From contig PMST01000641.1 in assembly GCA_003168295.1 (NCBI GenBank), positions 12,958 to 42,231 on the forward strand: DNA of 29,274 nt. Reading direction: 5' to 3'. Shown one piece after another: positions 15,115-21,197 of the stretch. The stretch's first letter is position 1. Each line of letters begins with the position of its first letter. This DNA is from Actinomycetota bacterium. Lineage in GTDB: Bacteria; Actinomycetota; Actinomycetes; Streptosporangiales; Streptosporangiaceae. The notes below the pieces were generated by a model that made no database searches, was not told where the DNA came from, and saw only the letters and a program-made list of their open reading frames with translations. Position numbers and translations under genes: made by a program.

Positions 15115-17232
15115 ATGCGCGCACGACTACCCGATGAATCGGGTTACGTTGCCAACTCAGGCGTGCGGATCCACTACGAGGTGCACGGCACCGGTCGGCC
15201 GACCCTCTTGCTGCTGCCCACCTGGGCCATCGTCGACTCAAGGCACTGGAAGATGCAGGTGCCGTTCCTCGCCCGGAACTACCGGGTGATCACGTTCGAC
15301 CCGCGCGGCAACGGCCGGTCTGACAGGCCCCGGGATCCGGCGGCCTACGCCGATACCGCCTTCGCGAGCGACATCCCGGCCGTGCTCGACGCAACCGGGA
15401 CCGAGCGGGCGGTGCTCGGGGCGTTCTGCAGCGGCTTTCCGTGGGCGCTGCTGTTCGCGGCGGCGGACCCGCAGCGGGTGGCCGGGATCATTGCCATCGC
15501 GCCGACACTCCCGCTTCCGCCAGCTAACCCCTGGAAAGGGCACTCCTTCGAGGACATGCCCGACACGACAAAGGGATGGGCGAAGGAGAACCGGCACTAC
15601 TGGCGGCGGGACTGGCGGGGATACGTCGAGTTCTTCATGTCCCAGATCACGTCTGAGCCCCACTCCACCAAGGCCTACGACGATCTCGTCGAGTGGGGCA
15701 TGCAGACCGATGCCGAAACCATGCTCTGCGACGCCGACGCGCAGCATCAGATCGCCGATAAGAGGGAAGCCGTCCGGCTCTGCCGGTCGCTGGCCTGCCC
15801 GGTACTCGTGATCGGCGGTGACCAGGACAAGATCGTCCCCCCGGAGCGCACCCGACGGATCGCTGAGCTGACCAACGCGGAGCTGTTGGTAATCGAAGGC
15901 GGCGGGCACGCGCCGCACGTCCGGTACCCGGTCGCGGTGAACCACGCGATCCGGGACTTCGCCGACCGGCTGGTGTCCCGGCCGCGGAAGCAAGCCGCCT
16001 GGCCGGCCACACACGGCCGTCCTCGCCGGGCCCTGTGGATCTCCTCGCCCATCGGCCTCGGCCATGTCCAGCGGGACCTGGCCATGGCCCGGGCTCTCCG
16101 GCAGCGGCGGCCGGACCTGGAGATCCACTGGTTGGCGCAGCCGCCGGTGACCGGGGTGCTCGCCGATGCCGGCGAGATCATCCATCCGGCCAGCGCCGCG
16201 CTGGTGTCTGAGTCGGCGCACTGGGAGTCGGAATCCGCGGACCACGACCTGCCCGCCTTCTACGCCTTCCGTCGGATGGACGAGATCTTGTGCGCGAACT
16301 ATCTGCTGTTCGACGACGTGGTCAGGGACACCAGGTACGACCTGTGGGTCGGCGATGAGTGCTGGGAGATCGACTACTTCCTGCACGAGAATCCTGAGCG
16401 GAAGATCGCGCCCTACGTGTTCATGACCGACGTGATCGGCTTCCTGCCCACCGACTCGGGCGACCCGCGGGAAGCCGAGTTGTGCGCGGACTACAACGCG
16501 GACTCGATCGAGAAGCGTGAGCGATTCCCGCGGCTGCGCGACCTGTCCGTGTTCATTGGTTCCTTCGATGAACTGCCTGATTGCCCGTTCGGGCCCGGTC
16601 TGCCGGGGATACGGTCATGGTCGCGGCGGTGGTTCTCCTCGGTTCCCTACGTGCTCCCGTTCAACCCTGCTGCCTACCGCGACCGCGCTGGCCTGCGCCG
16701 GCGGCTCGGCTATCCAGAAGACCAACCGCTGCTCGTCGCCGCGGTGGGCGGTACTGCGGTCGGTATCAGCCTGCTGGAACTGACGTGCGACGCTTTCGCC
16801 AGGCTGCGTAAGCAGGTGCCGGATGCGCGGATGCTCCTGGTCACCGGACCGCGGATCGATCCGCGGCTGCTGCCGGACACCGAGGGCATGGACAAGCGCG
16901 GTTATGTCCCCGATCTGTTCAAGCATCTGGCGTGTGCCGACGTGGCCGTCGTGCAGGGCGGGCTGTCCACGACCATGGAACTGGTCGCCACCGGGCGCCC
17001 GTTCATCTACTTCCCGCTCCGCCGCCACTGGGAACAGCAGCACTTCGTCGCGCACCGGCTCGATCACTACCGAGCCGGGCTGCGGATGGACTATGCGACG
17101 ACCACAGCCGACGACCTGGTTACCGCGATGCGGGCGGCCCTGGCGCAGAACGGCACCGGGCCGGGCTACCGGAAGGTGCCGCGAGGTGGCGCGGGCCGCG
17201 CCGCCGCGCGCATCGCCACTCTGCTGGGCTGA
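15115..17232 (+). CDS. Fused alpha/beta hydrolase (Cys nucleophile) and glycosyltransferase
   Basis: 705 residues in one uninterrupted frame. Residues 1-290 form an alpha/beta hydrolase: LLLLPTWAIVDSRHWKMQVP (31-50), FDPRGNGRSDRP, elbow LGAFCSGFPW with Cys105 where Ser is usual, acid Asp238 in GGDQDKIVPP and His265 in EGGGHAPHVRYP. Residues 304-705 form a GT-B glycosyltransferase: RALWISSPIGLGHVQRDLAM (306-325) at the N-terminal Rossmann domain, and a C-terminal donor site GYVPDLFKHLACADVAVVQG followed by GLSTTMELVATGRPFIYFPL, as in MGT/MurG-like enzymes. The ATG at 15115 follows AAGGGG; an open frame begins at 15037. Acceptor and donor are unknown. It is likely co-transcribed with the NTF2-like gene 59 bases downstream. 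Confidence 0.88.
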   Translation: MRARLPDESGYVANSGVRIHYEVHGTGRPTLLLLPTWAIVDSRHWKMQVPFLARNYRVITFDPRGNGRSDRPRDPAAYADTAFASDIPAVLDATGTERAVLGAFCSGFPWALLFAAADPQRVAGIIAIAPTLPLPPANPWKGHSFEDMPDTTKGWAKENRHYWRRDWRGYVEFFMSQITSEPHSTKAYDDLVEWGMQTDAETMLCDADAQHQIADKREAVRLCRSLACPVLVIGGDQDKIVPPERTRRIAELTNAELLVIEGGGHAPHVRYPVAVNHAIRDFADRLVSRPRKQAAWPATHGRPRRALWISSPIGLGHVQRDLAMARALRQRRPDLEIHWLAQPPVTGVLADAGEIIHPASAALVSESAHWESESADHDLPAFYAFRRMDEILCANYLLFDDVVRDTRYDLWVGDECWEIDYFLHENPERKIAPYVFMTDVIGFLPTDSGDPREAELCADYNADSIEKRERFPRLRDLSVFIGSFDELPDCPFGPGLPGIRSWSRRWFSSVPYVLPFNPAAYRDRAGLRRRLGYPEDQPLLVAAVGGTAVGISLLELTCDAFARLRKQVPDARMLLVTGPRIDPRLLPDTEGMDKRGYVPDLFKHLACADVAVVQGGLSTTMELVATGRPFIYFPLRRHWEQQHFVAHRLDHYRAGLRMDYATTTADDLVTAMRAALAQNGTGPGYRKVPRGGAGRAAARIATLLG

Positions 17233-17291
17233 CCAGTGATAGGCGCGGCGCGCCCGATCGATGCCGGAAGTCCTAGACGAAGGAGAGCGAG

Positions 17292-17693
17292 ATGGTTGTC
17301 ACTGGTGCTGAGGATGCGGTCCGTTCCGTCGTCATAGCTTACGTGGAGGGGTGGTTTGAGGGCGACGCGGGCCGGATGGAACGGGCGCTTCATCCTGAGC
17401 TGGTGAAGCGCTGCCGGGGGATCGAGGGTGATGACGCGGATGCGCTGGAGACGCTGACGGCGCGAGAGATGATCGATGCGACCGCCGACGGAACCGGACG
17501 CCGCGAGGATACCGCCGACCGGCGTATCGAGATCAGGATCGACCATCTGAGCGGCGGGGTCGCGAGCGTGCAGTGCTTCTGCCACCGTTATGTCGATCTG
17601 CTGCACCTGATCGAAATGCCGGACGGGTGGAAGATCGTCAACGCGGCGTGGCGTCTGCGTGGAAAGGAACAGTGCCGGCCCATCGACGGCTAG
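17292..17693 (+). CDS. NTF2-like / putative lumazine-binding family protein
   Basis: 133 residues. The cone-shaped NTF2 fold is suggested by the start EDAVRSVVIAYVEGWFEGDA (7-26), then ERALHPELVKR, a central EIRIDHLSGGVASVQCFCHR and the end MPDGWKIVNAAWRLR. This matches the Lumazine_bd_2/SnoaL-like group, small enzymes or binding proteins of varied function. AGGAGAG lies 6-8 bases before the ATG. It follows the hydrolase-glycosyltransferase by 59 bases on the same strand, so one transcript is likely, and it could act on a product of that enzyme. The stop is 15 bases from the convergent esterase stop. Confidence 0.8.
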   Translation: MVVTGAEDAVRSVVIAYVEGWFEGDAGRMERALHPELVKRCRGIEGDDADALETLTAREMIDATADGTGRREDTADRRIEIRIDHLSGGVASVQCFCHRYVDLLHLIEMPDGWKIVNAAWRLRGKEQCRPIDG

Positions 17694-17708
17694 CACCGGC
17701 TGCGCTTG

Positions 17709-19313
17709 CTAGCTCCCCTCCAGAGCGGCCCAGAACGCGCAGTTGTGCGTGGTCGCGAAGTCGGTCTCGGTCTGCGGCGCGGGTGGCACCAGTGACTGGA
17801 TCTTCTGGGTGAGGGCGCTGAAGAGGGGCCAGAACGGGGTGCCGAACGATGCTGGGGATCCGCGCTTGGCAAAGTTCGTCCAGTACCCCTTCATGATCGC
17901 CGCTAGCTGCTGTTGCTGTGCCGAGAGCGTTCCCGGGAAAGCGGCCGTCGGCAAGGCCATCAGGTACTGGATCTCGGTCGCGTGGGCCGCGCCGTAGGGA
18001 AAGCTGACCGGGGGCAGGAAGTTCTCCGGCGCGTTCTCGTCGTTGAACTCGTAGCCGAAGGTCGGCACGTAGCGCGAGACGGACTGGTCGATGGTCAGCG
18101 CGGGGCACGCGAAGATGGCGTCGGTGCCGACCGCGCCGAGGGCGATGGGCGGGCTGGGGTACGCGCTCAGCGGGTACTGAGCCGCGATCACCGCCGCCAC
18201 CGCCGCCGGGACGTCGAGGGTGGCGGAGATCATGCTCTGGTAGTTCGACGCCGTGACCGGGTTGCCCGCTAGTTCGCTGAGCGCCACGAACAGCCGGTAC
18301 TCATCATGGTTCGTGCCGTTGATGATCGGGACGCGGTTGAAGTTGCCGGTGGCGAACGCGGTCCCCAGCGTCTCCGGCAGCACCTCGCTGTTGATGTTCG
18401 GCGTGTAGCCGGACGCATCCTGGTCGGCCAGGATGGTCGAGACGGGCAGGCTGCGCAGGCAGGCCGCGGTCTGGCTGGCGCACCCCGCCTTGGCCGCGAA
18501 TGCCGCTCCGGCCGTCTCGGCGGTCGCGAGCGAGGCCTGCGTGAGGTTGTACGATCCGCTCTCCGCGATGGCTCGTTCGAACAATCCCCTGGCCTGCGGC
18601 GATGCCACTTGCGCCAGCGTGGATAGGCCGCCCGCGGACTCACCGAAGATGGTGACATTGCGCGGGTCCCCGCCGAAGTTCGCGATGTTGCGCTGCACCC
18701 AGCGCAGCGCGGCCTGCTGGTCCATCAGGCCGTAGTCACCCGACTGGCCGTTCGCGTCGGCCAGCCCCGGCTGCGCCAGGAAGCCGAGCGCGCCGAGCCG
18801 GTAGTTGATGGTGACCACGGTGACGCCGTCTTCCACCAGCTGCGTGGGGTCGTAGTCATTGCTCTCGCCGCTCACCAGCGCGCCGCCGTGGATCCACACC
18901 ATGACGGGAGAGCGTGAGCCCGTTTGCCGGTGGCCGGGCGTGAAGACGTTCAGGAACAGGCAGTCCTCCGACGTGCTGGCCTGGCCGAAAGGCCCCGCCA
19001 GCTGCGGGCAGTGCGGCGCGAACTGTGTCGCGTCGCGCACGCCAGACCAGCTCGCAGCGGGTTGCGGCGGCTGCCACCGCAGTGCGCCGACCGGCGGCGC
19101 GGCGTACGGGATGCCGAGAAATTCATCGACCGCCCCATCGGCCAGGCCGCGAACTGCCCCGGTGGCGGTGCCCGCTATCGGCCCGCCAGCGGCCGCCTGC
19201 CCGCCCAGGGTGCTCGCGCTCGCCAGGGGTGCCGCCGTGACCAGGGCAGCCAGGGTAACTCCGGCTACCGCTAGCCGGGTGCGTGTGCGCCATCCGGCCC
19301 AAGTCGCAAACAT
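17709..19313 (-). CDS. Secreted type-B carboxylesterase/lipase
   Basis: 534 residues, the usual family size. An N-terminal signal peptide is clear: Arg-rich start, hydrophobic core LAVAGVTLAALVTAAPLA, and an Ala-x-Ala site near residue 34. Type-B motifs: FLGIPYAAPPVGALRW (65-80), EDCLFLNVFTP (116-126), oxyanion WIHGGALVSG (140-149) and GESAGG with Ser226. The acid is probably Glu in NHDEYRLF and the His is in GAAHATEIQY. Cys pairs (HCPQ...EDCLF; GCASQTAACL) may form disulfides outside the cell. It hydrolyses carboxylic esters; the natural substrate is unknown. GGGAG precedes the ATG. It is divergent from a TetR gene across a perfect inverted repeat, which suggests control by that regulator. 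Confidence 0.92.
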   Translation of the reverse strand: MFATWAGWRTRTRLAVAGVTLAALVTAAPLASASTLGGQAAAGGPIAGTATGAVRGLADGAVDEFLGIPYAAPPVGALRWQPPQPAASWSGVRDATQFAPHCPQLAGPFGQASTSEDCLFLNVFTPGHRQTGSRSPVMVWIHGGALVSGESNDYDPTQLVEDGVTVVTINYRLGALGFLAQPGLADANGQSGDYGLMDQQAALRWVQRNIANFGGDPRNVTIFGESAGGLSTLAQVASPQARGLFERAIAESGSYNLTQASLATAETAGAAFAAKAGCASQTAACLRSLPVSTILADQDASGYTPNINSEVLPETLGTAFATGNFNRVPIINGTNHDEYRLFVALSELAGNPVTASNYQSMISATLDVPAAVAAVIAAQYPLSAYPSPPIALGAVGTDAIFACPALTIDQSVSRYVPTFGYEFNDENAPENFLPPVSFPYGAAHATEIQYLMALPTAAFPGTLSAQQQQLAAIMKGYWTNFAKRGSPASFGTPFWPLFSALTQKIQSLVPPAPQTETDFATTHNCAFWAALEGS

Positions 19314-19424
19314 CTGAGTCTCCCTTCACGGTGCCCGCCGGAATCATGACCGGCCTCGGGCCCAGGAGGTCTGCTGCGCCGCCATCGCCTGTCCTCCAGC
19401 GGCTGCGCTCGACGGCCCTGACCA

Positions 19425-19444
19425 AAAGTACGGATAAGTACTTT
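19425..19444. promoter_or_regulatory. Operator-like inverted repeat between esterase and TetR genes
   Basis: AAAGTAC-GGATAA-GTACTTT is a perfect 7-6-7 inverted repeat, 20 bases before the TetR start and 111 bases before the esterase start. It is A+T-rich against a GC-rich background and stands where a promoter of the TetR gene would be, so autorepression is likely. Confidence 0.65.
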
Positions 19445-19464
19445 AGGACTGCGTCAGTTACTGT

Positions 19465-20271
19465 ATGCCCGTGACCGACAGCGGGCAAGGGGGGAGTCTC
19501 GCCACCACGCACGAGGGGAAACCAGGTCTTCCCCGCGGCCGGAGCCGCCTTCCGCTGTCAGCCGTGCGCGCGTCGCAACGGGAACGGATGCTGCGGTCGG
19601 TGATCGCCGCCGTATCGGAATCGGGCTACCTGGCGGTAACTGTCGCCGACATCGTGCGGCGGGCCAGAGTGTCGCGGGGCGCCTTCTATGCCCACTTCGC
19701 GGACAAGGAGGACTGCTTTCTCGCCGCGACCGCCGAAGCCCGGGAACTCATGATCGTCCAGGTGGTGTCCGCGACGCGCGCTCTGCCTGCCACCTCTGGC
19801 GACGAGGAGGTACTCCGGGTCGCGTGCCGGGCCTATCTCGCGTTTCTCGCCGGCGAGCCGGCGTTCGCCAGGGTCTTTTACATCCACATGCCGACGGCGG
19901 GCCCACGCGCGGTGGGCCGGCTCGACGCCGCGGCCGGCCTGTTCGCTGATCTGAACGAGAAATGGCACCAACGCGCACGCGCGCATCACCCGGAATGGCC
20001 GTCGGTTCCTCTCGATGTCTATCTCGCTCTCGCCGGAGCCGCAGATGAACTGGTGCGATCCAAGGTCCGCGCGGGCCAGACTGATGCTCTTCCCGAGCTT
20101 GAAGAAACGCTCGTCTCGCTCCATCTAGCGGTCCTGGCGGCCCGCCCCTGGCCCGCGGGAACCTTACCGGCCGGTCTCAGGTCGCCCGGCGGCCCGCGAA
20201 GACCGGCGAACCATGAGATGCTCTCAACGGAGGCCGCCGACCGCATGCTCGGCCGCCGGGCCTCTTCGTGA
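19465..20271 (+). CDS. TetR-family regulator, divergent from the esterase
   Basis: 268 residues. A 35-residue Gly/Arg-rich lead precedes the TetR helix-turn-helix: RERMLRSVIAAVSESGYLAV, then TVADIVRRARVSRGAFYAHF and DKEDCFLAA. The ligand domain follows (RVACRAYLAFLAGEPAFARV), ending in a Pro/Gly-rich, probably unstructured tail after residue 230. No ribosome site is clear before ATG 19465; a GTG at 19471 is an alternative, and a leaderless message is possible. It probably binds the inverted repeat just upstream and controls itself and the secreted esterase. The inducer is unknown. Confidence 0.88.
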   Translation: MPVTDSGQGGSLATTHEGKPGLPRGRSRLPLSAVRASQRERMLRSVIAAVSESGYLAVTVADIVRRARVSRGAFYAHFADKEDCFLAATAEARELMIVQVVSATRALPATSGDEEVLRVACRAYLAFLAGEPAFARVFYIHMPTAGPRAVGRLDAAAGLFADLNEKWHQRARAHHPEWPSVPLDVYLALAGAADELVRSKVRAGQTDALPELEETLVSLHLAVLAARPWPAGTLPAGLRSPGGPRRPANHEMLSTEAADRMLGRRASS

Positions 20272-20343
20272 CCCCAGTCCGCATTACCTACCGATCATGT
20301 CGTAAATTACGCGGAGGGGTGCAGCCGTACTAAGCACGGTCTG

Positions 20344-20361
20344 CGGTTACCACGGTTACCA
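20344..20361. repeat. 9-bp direct repeat before the peroxiredoxin gene
   Basis: CGGTTACCA is repeated exactly in tandem (20344-20352, 20353-20361), immediately before the GGGAGG ribosome site. It could be a protein-binding site or slippage. A short palindrome CGTAAATTACG lies at 20301-20311. Confidence 0.6.
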
Positions 20362-20374
20362 AGGGAGGAAGACC

Positions 20375-21031
20375 ATGCCACTGACTATCGGCGATACCGC
20401 TCCGGACTTCGAGGCGGAGACGAGCGAGGGACCGATCAGCTTCTACGACTGGCTCGGGAACTCATGGGGGGTCCTGTTCTCGCACCCCAAGGACTTCACC
20501 CCGATCTGCACCACCGAGCTCGGCTACATGGCCAAGATCAAGCCGGACTTCGACGCGCGAGGCGTGAAGATCATCGGCCTGTCGGTCGACTCCACCGGAG
20601 ACCACGAGCGGTGGGCCGCCGACATCGCCGAGACCCAGGGCACGGCGCCCAACTACCCGCTCATCGCCGACTCTGACTTCAAGGTGGCCAAGCTGTACGG
20701 GATGCTGCCGGCCGACGTCTCCGGTGACGCCAAGTCGCGCACGCCCGCGGATAACCAGACCGTGCGGAATGTGTTCGTCATCGGCCCGGACAAGAAGATC
20801 AAGCTGGTCCTGGTGTACCCGATGACGACCGGGCGCAACTTCGACGAGGTGCTGCGGGTCATCGACTCGCTGCAGCTCACCGCCAAGCACAAGGTCGCCA
20901 CGCCGGTCAACTGGAAGCCAGGCGAGGACGTCGTCATTGCCGGCTCGGTCTCCAACGACCAGGCCAAGGAACTCTTCGGGGAGTGGAAGTCACCCAAGCC
21001 GTACATCCGGATTGTGCCCCAGCCCAGCTGA
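20375..21031 (+). CDS. 1-Cys peroxiredoxin (Prx6/AhpC-TSA type)
   Basis: 218 residues, the size of Prx6-group enzymes. It reduces hydrogen peroxide and organic hydroperoxides in the cytosol. The active site is HPKDFTPICTTELGY with peroxidatic Cys45, Thr42 and the supporting Arg131 in NQTVRNVFVIG. The C-terminal dimerisation part reads ATPVNWKPGEDVVI and PYIRIVPQPS, as in the family, and no second conserved Cys is present, consistent with a 1-Cys mechanism. GGGAGG lies upstream of the ATG. It stands alone, with a terminator hairpin downstream and short repeats upstream that may bind a redox regulator. Confidence 0.95.
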   Translation: MPLTIGDTAPDFEAETSEGPISFYDWLGNSWGVLFSHPKDFTPICTTELGYMAKIKPDFDARGVKIIGLSVDSTGDHERWAADIAETQGTAPNYPLIADSDFKVAKLYGMLPADVSGDAKSRTPADNQTVRNVFVIGPDKKIKLVLVYPMTTGRNFDEVLRVIDSLQLTAKHKVATPVNWKPGEDVVIAGSVSNDQAKELFGEWKSPKPYIRIVPQPS

Positions 21032-21062
21032 GCCGCACGGCTAGCGGGGCTACGCGGTCGGT

Positions 21063-21083
21063 GAAGGTGCCGCGGGCGCCTTC
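21063..21083 (+). terminator. Terminator hairpin after the peroxiredoxin gene
   Basis: GAAGGTGCC-GCG-GGCGCCTTC forms a 9-bp stem with one G-U pair and a three-base loop, 32 bases after the stop. Confidence 0.6.
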
Positions 21084-21197
21084 AGGTCGCGGGGCGGGCC
21101 GTCGCCCGATCAGGTCTGCGCCGCGACCGCGCCGGCGGCACGAGTTCCGGCGTTTCAGCACTAGGGGGCCGGTGACTTCCGGCTTTATGGTGGCCTG

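Noticed and set aside
15238..16386. 382-codon minus-strand frame
   Set aside because: Antisense to the hydrolase-glycosyltransferase fusion, which shows all catalytic residues; no family likeness.
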